Below are positions 40,650 to 50,688 of a stretch of DNA of 60,157 nt, piece after piece. Positions within the stretch are counted from its first letter, which is position 1. Each line of letters starts with the position of its first letter. Source of the stretch: Chroococcidiopsidaceae cyanobacterium YX2bin18 (GTDB taxonomy: Bacteria; Cyanobacteriota; Cyanobacteriia; Cyanobacteriales; Chroococcidiopsidaceae); assembly GCA_030446505.1 (NCBI GenBank), contig JAUJND010000027.1, positions 1-60,157 of the forward strand, given 5' to 3'. The translations under genes were made by a program, and so were the position numbers. A model generated the notes under the pieces. That model was not told the DNA's origin, made no database searches, and saw only the letters and a program-made list of their open reading frames with translations.

Positions 40650-41191
40650 TAATGCTCAAGGAGATTTAGTAATTGGGGATAAGTGTAGAGAAATTTGTTC
40701 AAAAAGCTTGCAAGGGTGAATATGTCTTAGAACCATTCACCAGTGGAGTCATGTACCAAAGCTCCACTCTATTGTCTTTGTGTCAATGCGTAAGTCCTGT
40801 TCAATATCGCATCATTGCTGGGCATCAAGATTAATTGTTATAGTTGGCTCTCTAAAGTATGACCTGGGGGAAAATTGTACAATAGTTCGATAGAGAGCAA
40901 ACCAACTCTAAATTCAAGGAGAACTTAGCCTGAAAATCAATCAATCGCCCTTGGGATCAAGCTCCTATGTACTAATATTTAACATGAATAATTGTAAGGC
41001 AATTTACTATTAGTCTAAAAACCTGTAGTTTATATTATTTATAAGACCTACCAAAATTTCAAGTATCGAGCTGCAGCAGACCGAAGCGGAGCTTTCTTGC
41101 TCCGCAATTTGAGAATTTTTCTCAAAATAAGGCATTCCAGGTTTAAGACTACCAATAGTCGTATCACTTCAATTACATCAGGAGACCCAGG
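40650..41191. other. Non-coding stretch with an inverted repeat
   Basis: About 540 AT-rich bases with no credible frame. An imperfect inverted repeat pairs GTTGGCTCTCTA (40843-40854) with TAGAGAGCAAACCAAC (40891-40906), around an inner ATTGTACAAT palindrome. This could be the footprint of a small mobile element. Two perfect hairpins lie just before the next gene (see 41086-41126). Confidence 0.45.
41086..41126 (+). promoter_or_regulatory. Two adjacent hairpins in the leader of beta-helix copy 1
   Basis: GCGGAGC-TTTCTT-GCTCCGC (41086-41105) and TTTGAGAA-TTT-TTCTCAAA (41108-41126) are perfect stems set back to back, 66-106 bases before ATG 41192. The second is followed by no long T-run. They may be a 5'-UTR stabiliser, an attenuator or the terminator of upstream transcription. 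The leaders of beta-helix copies 2 and 3 are unrelated here. Confidence 0.5.
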
Positions 41192-42658
41192 ATGAATAGC
41201 AGACTTAGCTGGCAACAATTCAAGGTTCTTTTGTTTGTTGCAACACTCTTTGCATCTCTTTTGGCTTTTCCAGGTGTGGCTTCTAAGGGTCTTTTGTTTG
41301 TGCAAAACCTCTTTGCACTTCCTCTAGTTGCAAACGGTAAGGATTCTACCAACACCAGCACTGCTAATATTAAGGACACCAACTACCCGATTCCCAGTGG
41401 CGCTTATTTTTGTGTCTCTCCAAATGGAAAGGACACTAATTCTGGTAAGAACCCAGCTTCGCCTTGGCCGATTGCAAAGCCCTTAAATCAGCTCCAAGTG
41501 GGGCAACAATTGTTTTCCGGGGCGAGACTTACCGTAAAATTAAAGGTGCTATTGATAAGAAATTAACACTGCAACCATATCCCATGAAAAAGCTGGCTTA
41601 AGGGTAGTGTTGTAGTTACGGACTGGCTAAGTGACGATGGCATCTGGTATAAAGATCACTGACTTACTCTTTTCCTCTCAATGTAAGTAGCAAATACATT
41701 AACCCAAAGTATCCGTTGGCAGGCTACCCGTGACATGGTTTACATAAACGATGTTGCCCTCAAGCAAGTTGGGGAGCAAAGCTGAAGTGGTGCCCGGGAA
41801 CGTTTTATATCGACTCTACTAACAAGCAACTTTATATTGGAGACAAGCCAGAGGGCAAAACCGTAGAAGCCACCGTGGTGAACCAAGCCTTTACAATAAG
41901 AAATACTGGTTCGTCCGGTTCTTCTAATACGGTTATACGCGGGCTTGGGTTTGCACACTACGCGGACCAAGCGCTCAGTGTAGAACGCATCGGGTGATGC
42001 TTGAAAAAATACCTTTGTCTGGAATGGGGTACACGGGATTAGAATTCAGGAGAGAGTCGTGGGAAAAAAGGCATTGCCACTGATGCCAGTGTGCGCGACA
42101 ATACCTTTAGCTACAACGTGACGCAATGCACTTTGGGGGGTCAGGCGCACCGTATGTTGTTTGAAGGGAATACGATCAGTTACAACAATGTTGAGCGCTT
42201 CGCTAAAACATGGGATGCGGCTGGAATCAAAGTCATCCGGACTGATGGGTTGATTTGGCGTAATAATATCGTCGAAAACAACTTCGCCACTGAATGTGGA
42301 TTGACGTATCAAGCTCGGATGCTACAGTTATCAATAATACCGTTCGATATAATGAAGGTCTTGGCATTCAATTTGAACTCTCAAACAAAGCGACCATCGC
42401 TTGTAATGTAGTAGAGCATAATAATACGGGTATTGTGCTTGCAGATTCTTCTAATGCTCAGGTATACAATAATAAGCTGTCAAATAATAAAAAGCACCCG
42501 TAGTTAAAGACTCAAAACGCAAAAACACTAATACTAATGAGATTGCCAAAGGTATTACGTGGATTTCGCGTAGCAATGTAGTCAAAGACAACATTACCTC
42601 AAACACTAATAACGGTGACCTATTGAAGACTGGCAACTGTGAAACCAAGGATAATTAA
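41192..42658 (+). pseudogene. Secreted parallel beta-helix protein, copy 1, frame-disrupted
   Basis: The first 124 codons give a Sec signal peptide (hydrophobic LLFVATLFASLLAFPGVAS) and the start of the mature domain (NIKDTNYPIPSGAYFCV, SPNGKDTNSGKNPASPW). Later frames give YIDSTNKQLYIGDKPEG, VIRGLGFAHYADQAL, VRDNTFSYNVTQC, RTDGLIWRNNIVENNFA, ATVINNTVRYNEGLGIQFEL and NKATIACNVVEHNNTGIVLA, the short repeating turns of a right-handed beta-helix. Five or more indels occur. It is 100-130 residues shorter at the C-terminus than copy 2. The IS1-type element at 42662 sits right after its stop TAA (42656-42658). Confidence 0.8.
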
Positions 42659-42661
42659 TTG

Positions 42662-43411
42662 GGCGTTGCATAATAGAGGTATGAATGGAGGAAGCGTCAA
42701 TGCAATGTCCAGAGTGCCAATCAACGCATATCCGCAAGAATGGAATCAAGCGAGGTAAACAAAACCACATTTGTGTAGATTGTGGGCGACAATTCGTTGA
42801 ACGTGATGAGACATCGAGAGGCTACAGCGATGAAGTCAAGAGAATGCTTGAAAATGTACGTCAATGGCATGGGTTTTCGTGGAATTGAACGGGTTAAAGG
42901 GTGCATCACACTACCGTAATTTACTGGGTCAAGCAAGTAGGAAAAATCTCCCCGATGCCTACGCTCCAGAAATGATTCCCGAAGTCGGAGAACTGGATGA
43001 ATTGGAACCTTCGTTGGCTCGAAAAAAACAAAATCTGGCTCTGGACGGCAGTAAATCACTTCAGTTCGGAATTTTAGGTTGGGTGTTAGGCGACCATAGT
43101 GCAAAAACTTTTGAGCCACTATGGGCAATTGTGAGACCATGGCAATGTTACTTCTATGTTACGGATGGATGGTCTGTTTATCCTGGCTTTATTCCAGCGG
43201 GAGATCAGATTGTGAGCAAGACTTACATGACGCGGGTTGAGAGTGAAAACACAAGGTTGAGACACTATCTTGCTCGGCTACATCCTGAAGACCCTTTGCT
43301 ATTCCAAGTCAGAGCAGATACTGAAGGCACTCAATCCGATTGTTACTTCACTATCTCAAATTCTGGGATGTCCCTGTTCCTCATTGATTCATACTTTCAT
43401 TCAGCAACGCC
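42662..43411 (+). mobile_element. IS1-type element with perfect target duplication
   Basis: The ends are GGCGTTGC on the left (42662) and its inverted copy ending at 43411. ATTAATTG is repeated exactly at 42654-42661 and 43412-43419, an 8-bp target-site duplication, so the insertion is complete and fairly recent. From ATG 42700 the N-terminal zinc ribbon reads CPECQSTHIRKNGIKRGKQN and CVDCGRQFVERDET. The InsB part follows, broken by indels near 42865 and 43020 (YVTDGWSVYPGF, TRVESENTRLRHYLARLH). Note the paradox of intact ends with a broken transposase. Confidence 0.9.
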
Positions 43412-43649
43412 ATTAATTGTTGATGACTCCTGCTAAGTGCAACACTTACTAGTGCAAGTCTTTCAGTAGACTACAAAGCATGATCAGATGGCTGCTATTC
43501 TTATGAGCTTGAAGAAGCCTCGTTTCATTCAGGAATTGAAAAGATCTCGACCAAAAAGGGACTGTACCAAGTCAGATTTTAAAGGTAATTTTTATATCTG
43601 GGAAGAAAGTCATTGGGTAGTCCTACAGAAGTAATAATTTATTGTAAGC

Positions 43650-44339
43650 GTGAACAAAGTACCAGATTGCGCCGTGGGTTCTCTAGAGATTTCGAGAACG
43701 ACAATGTTTTTCGTACTAACCGAGAAACACGCTGCCGCAAGGTGTTGTTGGATCGTTCAACATAGTTGGTCTTGCCCGTTTCTTTGCCCACTGCCCGATG
43801 TCGCGGTGAAGGCAATACTGCCGCATATGCGGTCAAAAATCGGTGTAAGCAATGGCACATTGGCGATACACCGCTGGTAATGACTCCCACAACTTGCGGG
43901 CTGATGCCTCATCTCGTGCGCCAATGTAGACCCCAACAACTCCACGAGTGGCCGCATCTAGGGCTAACCACACCCACTGTTTATTACCTTTGTTGTCTAC
44001 AAACGACAAGGAGGCTTGCTGGGGCTTCCCCAGTAACACTCCGCCATAACTCGTTACACTGAATCGCTAGCCTCCCCTTTTTTCGGCATTACCTCAACTT
44101 GACGCGCCACACCTGCATATTTCACATTCACGTAGGTTTGTAGCCATTGTTCAGAAACTTGCACAGTGCTCGTCTATGCCAGCCAGCGAGAGCCGTTCTA
44201 GTAATAATCGCTCAATTAATTCCCGTGCCGCTTGGTCAATCACCTTCTTTGTCGGTTGTTCGACAAATTGACGACCACACTCGTGGCAGAGAACTCGTTG
44301 TTTGCCCTTCAATTTAAATTTCAGTTTGTAGCGAACCAA
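43650..44339 (-). pseudogene. IS1-type transposase, truncated and frame-disrupted
   Basis: On the minus strand, from the IS5 boundary, the sequence reads VRYKLKFKLKGKQRVLCHEC then GRQFVEQPTKK (second half of a zinc ribbon), GIDEHCASF, LSFVDNKGNKQWVWLALDAA (first DDE Asp), [46 protein letters not shown] and [17 protein letters not shown] C-terminus. The N-terminal CPxC half is missing, where the IS5-type element begins at 44355. It is a different IS1 subgroup from the other two copies. Confidence 0.8.
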
Positions 44340-44354
44340 ATTGTGTAGGGGCTA

Positions 44355-45274
44355 TATAGAACCCATTTGGGATCTCTGGAAAGCTAAGAGCAGGAGGAAA
44401 CGTTGTACGCTAGTCAATGCCATACTCCAGTAGCCTCAGTGACAAAGTGGGAAATCATTGAGCCATTGTTGCCCAACAAGAAGAAGACCAGACCGCCTCG
44501 TTGGAGCAAACGGCAAATCCAAGAGCGGCATCTTCTATCAACTGAAGAATGGTTGCAATTGGTGCGATTTGCCGAAAGACTTGCCGCCTTACTCCACCGT
44601 CTTCTGGCATTACAAACAATGGCGCTCCGATGGTGTACTAGAGAGCATCCAATCCAATCTGCATGAACAAGCCCGACAACAAGTAAAAAAAAACAAAAGT
44701 GGACTCGCTTACTCATCCTCGACTTCGGTTGCGGTGAAAAACACCTGCAATGCCAGTGTTGAATCGAAAGGGTTTTGTCATTACAAATGCACAAATGGCA
44801 TCAAGCGGCATCTTGCCATCGATACCTTGGGGCTGCCTTTTTTTACACATTGCACTCCTGCAAATGTTTCTGACGACCAAGGGTTGATTGAGATGTTAAG
44901 CTGCAACCTTGACTACTTTCGTGCTAAACCAGTCAATATCCCAAAGATTACCATTTTGCTTGACCACGGATATCATCCTGACAAGCTTATCCAAGCCTTG
45001 CAACAAGTCTATCCTCAGATTATGACGAAGATTCGCTTTGAACTGGCACCCAAGCCAACGAAAGCGGAAAAAGCAAGACAAGGGAAAACCGGATTTTTTC
45101 CAGTGGCGGCTCGGTGGCTGGTTGAACGGTCAAACGCTTGGATGGAGCGTTGTAAGAGCTTGGTTAAGAACTTTGAAAGAACACTCAGCCATGCCACAGT
45201 CAAGCTCAATCTTTGTTTCATCCGACTGATGCTCAAAAGGCTAACGAGTGCCTAGATCCCAAATGGGTTCTATA
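44355..45274 (+). mobile_element. IS5-type element with perfect inverted ends
   Basis: A perfect 21-base inverted repeat marks the ends, 44355-44375 and 45254-45274. Its inner 17 bases are GAACCCATTTGGGATCT, and TATA precedes and follows them, which may be a 4-bp target duplication. The element is about 916-920 bases long. It lies exactly between a truncated IS1-type gene and an IS630-type fragment, both read on the minus strand. Confidence 0.85.
44417..45255 (+). CDS. IS5 family transposase (DUF4096 plus DDE), partly frame-disrupted
   Basis: From ATG 44417 the N-terminal part reads MPYSSSLSD and, in a shifted frame, EIIEPLLPNKKKTRPPRWSK. A long open frame 44458-45255 then gives SGIFYQLKNGCNWCDLPKDL, TVFWHYKQWRSDGVLESI, VKNTCNASVESKGFCHYKCT, IDTLGLPFFTHCTPANVSD, ITILLDHGYHPDKLIQAL (DDE Asp) and WLVERSNAWMERCKSLVKNF (catalytic Glu with RxxxW-type motif). 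Indels near 44440-44455 and a compensating pair around 44700 affect it. It may be active if these are reading errors. Confidence 0.85.
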
Positions 45275-45426
45275 GTCAGCTTTGACTTTTAACTCTGCTG
45301 CTAGCCAAATTTGTACTTCTCTATAACTTGCAAACGCTTTTGGGTTTTCAGCATCGGGAATGATTATTGGTTGACCAGAGCTTTTTGCTATTTCAACATT
45401 GAGTTGAGCTAACACTCTGATTAGCT
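45275..45426 (-). pseudogene. IS630-type helix-turn-helix fragment
   Basis: On the minus strand the sequence reads VLAQLNVEIAKSSGQPIIIP, then NPKAFASYREVQIWLAAELK and VKADY, matching the second helix-turn-helix segment of IS630 transposases (compare FASYGAVQQWLSEQLGVEAEY in the element at 13112). Both ends are lost: one at the IS5-type element, the other at the start of the duplicated block at 45427. Confidence 0.65.
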
Positions 45427-45817
45427 TACGTAACCCAGTGACAACTACAGATTACGTAATCAACAAAGTATAAGTAGAAACTCTGAAACCAGAAGAAACA
45501 CTGGGGGAATTACCCGGATTGAACTTATTAGAATTAGAGAAAAAGTAGTAATTATACAGGGGATGACTGTGTAGTTTGGTGGTTAGAATCAACACAGTTA
45601 AAGCAACTACTGCCTTTGTTATCGTAATTCTAATCGCACCACTAGCCCTAATTTAACTAGTGAGTCTTGAAAGAATTTATACACTCTGATGTCACTTTTG
45701 AACCTTCAGTACTGTCAGTGCAGAAGGCTAACTAAATTGTCGTGGGTAGATGACAACAAATAAGTAACTTCGGATTAACAACACAACTCTCTCAACACTT
45801 GTATTACATCACGGAAA
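45427..45817. repeat. Duplicated upstream block A (beta-helix copy 2)
   Basis: About 390 bases immediately upstream of copy 2 recur, almost identically, at 50303-50688 upstream of copy 3, and the identity carries on into the coding sequence. Both begin TACGTAACCCAGTG. Differences are a few substitutions and short indels. The block contains no long frame. It should hold the promoter and leader of these genes, although I see no clear -35/-10 pair. The duplicated unit therefore included the regulatory region. Confidence 0.85.
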
Positions 45818-47560
45818 ATGATCATGAAAAGCACAATAAACTTACAAAAACTTAAAGGTCTTTTACTTGCCAATGGTCTGTTAGCAGTAGTTTTAGCTGC
45901 TCCAGGTATAGCTGTTGCTGCTGGTACTGGGACTGCTAGTGTTGATGATATTAAAGATACTAACTACTCAGTTCCCGCAGGAGCCATATTCGTAGCTCCA
46001 GATGGTAAGGACAGCAATACTGGCAAAAGCTACGACTCACCTTTATCGGTTAATAAAGCGATCGCCTCAGCCCCAAGTGGAGCAACAATTGTCTTTAAAG
46101 GTGGTGTCTACCGTAATGTAGACACTGGTATCTCCAAAAAGCTGACGTTGCAAGCATATCCGCGTGAAAAACCTTTACTCAAGGGAAGTATTGAGGTCAC
46201 AGGTTGGGCTGCTGAGGGTAATATCTGGCGCAAAGATGGCTGGATGTACTCTTTCACTCCAAATATGGATAGTGAAAACATTGATCCAAACTACCCAATG
46301 GCAGGCTACCGCGACATGGTTTATGTCAACGGTGTTTCCCTTAAACAAGTAGCAAGCAAAGCTGAGGTCACGTCTGGAACATTTTACCTCGACTCCGCCA
46401 ATCGGCAACTCTACATTGGAGATAATCCAACAGCTAAGGTGGTGGAAGCTACAGCGCTGTTATCATCCCTTAGAATGTCAAAAAACGCCTCGTCAGATCC
46501 ATCAAATACAATTATCCGAGGACTGGGTTTTGCTCACTACGCTGATAGGGCTATCACCGTAGGAGCACCAAATATAACGTTTGAAAACAATACCTTTGTG
46601 TGGAATGGGCAGAATGGAGTTTGGTTATTCGGCGGCAGCGATCATATATTGCGCGGCAATATCTTCAGTTACAACGGTCGTAACGGGGTTTCCGGGGGTA
46701 ATATGGATCGCATATTGGTGGAAGAAAATACATTCAGTTACAACAATGTTGAGCGCTTTAACACAAAGTGGGACGCAGCTGGAATTAAAATCGCTCGGAC
46801 AGACGGGTTAATCTTTCGCAATAATATCGTCGAAAACAACTTTTCTACTGGAATGTGGATGGATATATCAAGTTCAAATGCCACAGTTGTCAATAATACC
46901 GTTCGACATAACGAAGAGCTTGGTATCTTTTTTGAACTCTCGCATAAAGCAATCATTGCTGGTAATGTAGCGCATCACAATAACGTGGGCATTATAATCG
47001 CAGACTCTTCTAATGCTCGCGTGTACAACAATACATTGTCGCTGAACAACCAGCAGATTCTAGTTAAGGATTCAATTCGTGAAAACACTAATCTTGAGGA
47101 AAAGGCTGCCGGAATTACCTGGATAACTAGTAATAATGTTATCAAAAATAACATCCTCTCGGATGCTGAAGATACCGCAATCAATGCCTCAGGCTGCCGA
47201 CCGTCAGCATTAATGATTGCTAATAGTGATTACAACGCTTATTATCGCCCTTTATCTAATGTGCAACCAATTCTAAGCAAATGGTCGCTGAGTTCAAGCC
47301 AATGCTTAGTAAAGTATCTTTCCCTTACAATTTTCAACTCAGCAACCGGCTTTGAGCAGAGGGGGCTTTCCGTTGATAATGTTGCAATCAATCCGTTCTT
47401 CGTTGATGAAGTAAATGGAGATTATCGCCTCAAGTCAGGTAGTTCTGCAATTGGACGCGGCGAAATGTTGCCAGCAGATATTGCAAGCGCCATTAGAGTT
47501 GCTCCAGGAGTACCAGTAGATCTAGGAGCGCTTCAGTCTAAAGTAGTTTTGGTTCAATAA
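45818..47560 (+). CDS. Secreted right-handed parallel beta-helix protein, copy 2 (intact)
   Basis: The 580-residue protein begins with a Sec signal peptide (hydrophobic GLLLANGLLAVVLAAPGIA, cleavage likely after AVAA). Then come VPAGAIFVAPDGKDSNTGKS, SPLSVNKAIASAPSGATIVF (the N-terminal cap of extracellular beta-helix enzymes) and a strand-rich insert (PMAGYRDMVYVNGVSLKQVA, GTFYLDSANRQLYIGDNP). The coil repeats run from about residue 230 to 470: NITFENNTFVWNGQNGV, ILVEENTFSYNNVERF, LIFRNNIVENNFSTGMWM, ATVVNNTVRHNEELGIFF, AIIAGNVAHHNNVGIIIA. A C-terminal DYRLKSGSSAIGRGE follows. The fold is shared by polysaccharide lyases, epimerases and NosD-like proteins. I infer processing of the exported glycan, with the exact reaction unknown. 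Confidence 0.85.
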   Translation: MIMKSTINLQKLKGLLLANGLLAVVLAAPGIAVAAGTGTASVDDIKDTNYSVPAGAIFVAPDGKDSNTGKSYDSPLSVNKAIASAPSGATIVFKGGVYRNVDTGISKKLTLQAYPREKPLLKGSIEVTGWAAEGNIWRKDGWMYSFTPNMDSENIDPNYPMAGYRDMVYVNGVSLKQVASKAEVTSGTFYLDSANRQLYIGDNPTAKVVEATALLSSLRMSKNASSDPSNTIIRGLGFAHYADRAITVGAPNITFENNTFVWNGQNGVWLFGGSDHILRGNIFSYNGRNGVSGGNMDRILVEENTFSYNNVERFNTKWDAAGIKIARTDGLIFRNNIVENNFSTGMWMDISSSNATVVNNTVRHNEELGIFFELSHKAIIAGNVAHHNNVGIIIADSSNARVYNNTLSLNNQQILVKDSIRENTNLEEKAAGITWITSNNVIKNNILSDAEDTAINASGCRPSALMIANSDYNAYYRPLSNVQPILSKWSLSSSQCLVKYLSLTIFNSATGFEQRGLSVDNVAINPFFVDEVNGDYRLKSGSSAIGRGEMLPADIASAIRVAPGVPVDLGALQSKVVLVQ

Positions 47561-47994
47561 TCTGGTACTACCCTGCATCTCTAATTAATCGTGAGCTATA
47601 GCTTCATCTCTAACAGTAGACAAAACTTAAGTTTTCAGGCTGCATAAGAAAGCTTACGGATTTTCGCTAGTACCACTTGATATTTCAGGTGATGCAGGAC
47701 TTAATAGAGCAAGATTATTACTGCCTTACCTTTACCTTTAACATAAAGTAAGGCAGCATATTTACTAATATATTAGTTCTTGATTGATTCAAGTTCAAGG
47801 CAATAATACTTAAAACCAAAGGTCATAAAACTCAACCGCTTTACAGCAAATGATTATGTAATTTCATTCATTGCCGATTAAAAATGCTTGTACTAACAAA
47901 TCTAACTGAAAATAACACGCTCAGTTTCAAAACACATCTGTACCAGCACAAACAAAATAGAGGTATAGCAATCCCAAATAATTTATAAGAATTT
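47561..47994. other. Intergenic, nothing recognised
   Basis: About 430 AT-rich bases after copy 2. No strong terminator hairpin and no gene were seen. Confidence 0.35.
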
Positions 47995-48178
47995 CTAATA
48001 TTCAAACAGTTTAGGAAAGTGAAAGGTTTGATAGTGGGTAGCAAACTCGAAGAGTGTCTTGACAGTGTTAAACGACTGGCACAGATGATAGAACTCCCGA
48101 ATCAGTCGTTTAGCAGCTAACCAAATGTCTTCGATAGGATGAGCGTTCAAGAGCGTTAGGAGGGAGCCGGATACAGGC
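47995..48178 (-). pseudogene. IS630-type transposase C-terminal fragment
   Basis: On the minus strand the fragment reads LLNAHPIEDIWLAAKRLIRE, FYHLCQSFNTVKTLFEFATH and YQTFHFPKLFEY, ending at a stop. HPIEDIWLAAK corresponds to the NPIExxWxxxK catalytic-Glu block of IS630-family DDE enzymes. The rest of the gene is absent. Confidence 0.65.
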
Positions 48179-48384
48179 GATTAGCCAATCACTAGGTCCA
48201 CGCTGTGCATTAACTATTGCCAAATAAGCTCTGAGTTCAGTAGAGCTGCTTTGAAAATAGACGACAATCTCGGTAATGAGATGGCAGCACTAGTAACAAG
48301 TAGAACTAGATACCCCACGCGATCGACTTTATTATGCAATATTTAGAGCAACTCCTGTTCGGTACGTTAAGTTGTGCTATTGAG

Positions 48385-49333
48385 ATGCCTGTCGCCTATT
48401 CTAAAGACCTCCGCACCCGTGTGATTGCCACTTGGGAAGCGAAACAAGAATCGCAACGTCAACTCGCGGAGCGCTTAAAGTGAGTTTGAGCTATGTCCAA
48501 CGGGTACTCCGTTGCTACCGTCAGACAGGACAGACTGAGGCACTACTCACGTGGAGCAACTTTACAGACGAAGATTTCGCACGCTCATTTGGATGTAGTG
48601 CAAAGCCTCGCTGACCAACAAAATGATGCCCTGTTGAAAGAGCTATCCGAGCGTTTTACGGAGCGTGACAGGGGATTGCGTGTGAGTGTACCAACGATGC
48701 ACCGTGCCTGGCAATGATTACGGTTGCGCCACAAAAAATGCTATATGCCAGTGAGCAAGAAACACCACGGTACAACAGATACGCCACGAGTTTCGCCGCT
48801 TACGCTTGAATGGGTAGACGCGTGAAATTTGGTATTTGTTGATCAGGCAGGAGTCAACTCGGTCTGAGTCGATTGTATGGTCGAGCCGTAGGTGGAGAAC
48901 GAGTAACGGACAGCACGCCTCGCAGCACGGGACAAAACATCTCGGTTCTGGGGGCGTTGAGCATTGAGGGCTTAATTGCCATGATGACGATCACTGGCAG
49001 CGTAGAACACCCCTGTTTTCCTGACCTACGTCACTCAAATTTTAGTGCGCCAATTGTGGGACGGGGGCGGTCGTGGTAATGGATAACCTGAAAGTGCATT
49101 ATGCCGCTAGGGTGCAGGCTGAAATTGCAGCCGTGGGAGCAAAGGTTATGTTTCTGCCACCCTATTCTCCCGATCTTTCCTCGATTGAATTATGTTGGTC
49201 AAAGCTCAAGCAATTCTTGCGCTCAGTAGCTCGTAGTATTGAAGCAATTGACCAAGCCATCACTGATGTCATGGTTTACATTACCGAAGACAATGCCATC
49301 GACTGGTCTAGTCACTGTCAGCTATTCATTTAA
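48385..49333 (+). pseudogene. IS630 family transposase, frame-disrupted
   Basis: From ATG 48385: MPVAYSKDLRTRVIATWEAK, SQRQLAERFKVSLSYVQRVL (in two frames; helix-turn-helix) and RCYRQTGQTEAL. Then FTERDRGLRVSVPTMHRAWQ, VFVDQAGVNS (first DDE Asp), VVVMDNLKVHYAARVQAEIA (second Asp) and MFLPPYSPDLSSIELCWSKL with KQFLRSVAR (catalytic Glu). It ends at 49333. At least five indels or stops are present. Inverted ends were not identified. Confidence 0.8.
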
Positions 49334-49389
49334 AAATTGCTGTAAACCTAGCGCCTTTAAACGCAGATGTGGTGTGCATCGATAGACAT

Positions 49390-49925
49390 TCGAGCAGATG
49401 GTTAGACTGCTGCTGCGTGTGCCATCCAGATCGCCGCGGTAAAATCCGTCGATTGGTTCTTTGGCAAAGCCGCCGTATGCACCTGGGTTTCACACCCAGG
49501 TGCATACGGCGGTTTCAAGCTGCATCTAGTGGTCAACGACCGTGGGGAACTGCTCAACATCATCTTGTACCCCTGGTAATACAGACGATCGCCGACCCGT
49601 ACTCAACTTGCTACAAAAGCTCCTCGGTAAAGTCTTTGCTGACCGAGGCTACATCTCTCAAAAGCTGGCTACCCAACTCCTACACAGCTATGGTATCGAG
49701 TTAGTCACGTTGCGCTAGTCGCAATATGAAGAATCGCTCTTTTGCGATGGGCAGATCAACTACTGCTGCGTAAACGTGCCATCATCGAGTCCATCATTGA
49801 CCAACTCAAGAACATTTCTCAGATTGAACATTCTCGCCATCGCAGTTCCATAAATTTCCTGGTCAACCTCGTGGGCGGCTTGATTGCTTATTGTCATCGG
49901 CCAAGAAGCCTTCCCTTTGCATCGA
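49390..49925 (+). pseudogene. IS982-type transposase fragment with hairpin insert
   Basis: Pieces in shifting frames match the C-terminal two-thirds of an IS982-family DDE transposase: [88 protein letters not shown] and [20 protein letters not shown]. The N-terminal third and both ends are missing. Between WFFG and GFKLHL, where other members run straight on, a 19-bp inverted repeat is inserted (49470-49512). Confidence 0.75.
49470..49512. repeat. 19-bp perfect hairpin inside the IS982 fragment
   Basis: The arms at 49470-49488 and 49494-49512 are exact complements (the left arm begins CCGCCGTATGCACC), with a 5-base loop TTCAC. It interrupts the WFFG/FKLHL block of the transposase. It looks like a small palindromic insertion or a foldback duplication. 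Confidence 0.85.
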
Positions 49926-49980
49926 CCCTGCTTTGCCTCATGCTGCTTAACCCGAACTCACGTTACCTAAGCAGTTATGC

Positions 49981-50250
49981 TTGGCGGACAAAGGCTATCA
50001 GGGCTTTGCCAAGTTGCATCCCCATAGTTGTACTCCAACCAAGCAGCGGCGCCAAACTCAGCTTCAACACGCAGAGCGACAGCACAATTGCCTACTGGCA
50101 AGGTTATGGGTTGTGGCGGAACACGTCAATTACAAGTTGAAGATTTTCCGCATTCTTGCAGAGCGTTATCGCAATCGCCGACGACGTTTTGGCTTACGGT
50201 TCAACCTTATTGCTGCGATTGTCAACTTTGAACTTGCCCTTTCTTCTTGA
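49981..50250 (+). pseudogene. IS5-type (DDE_Tnp_4) transposase C-terminal fragment
   Basis: An 89-codon frame reads [16 protein letters not shown] (DDE second Asp), [20 protein letters not shown] (the VVxEHVNxxLKxFxIL catalytic-Glu block), AERYRNRRRRFGLRFNLIA and AIVNFELALSS. The N-terminal part is absent. It is a different IS5 subgroup from the element at 44355. It abuts the duplicated block at 50303. Confidence 0.78.
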
Positions 50251-50302
50251 TTCACGCAAGAGGTCTATTGGAGCGATGATGGCTCACGCCATCCCAAATC
50301 AC

Positions 50303-50688
50303 TACGTAACCCAGTGAAAACTACAGATTACGTAGTCAACAAAATATAGTAGAAACTCTGAAACCAGAAGAAACACTGGGGGAATTGCCGGATTGAACTT
50401 ATTAGAATTGGAGAAAAAGTAGTAATTATACAGGGGACTGTGTGTAGTTTTGGTGGTTAGAATCAACACAGTTAAAGCAGCTACCTTTGTTATCGTGATT
50501 CTAATCGCACCACTAGCCCTAATTTAACTAGTGAGTCTTGAAAGAATTTATACACTCTGATGTCACTTTTGAACCTTCAGTACTGTCAGTGCAGAAGGCT
50601 AACTAAATTGTCGTGGGTAGATGACAACAAATAAGTAACTTCGGATTAACAACACAACTCTCTCAACACTTGTATTACATCACGGAAA
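50303..50688. repeat. Duplicated upstream block B (beta-helix copy 3)
   Basis: This is the second copy of the roughly 390-base block at 45427-45817, here upstream of beta-helix copy 3. It is near identical, with scattered small indels (for example TAGTAGAAAC against TAAGTAGAAAC). Confidence 0.85.

Noticed and set aside
41740..41970. Minus-strand 76-codon frame within the region of beta-helix copy 1.
   Set aside because: The plus strand shows the conserved YIDSTNKQLYIGD and VIRGLGFAHYADQAL blocks of the family across the same bases.
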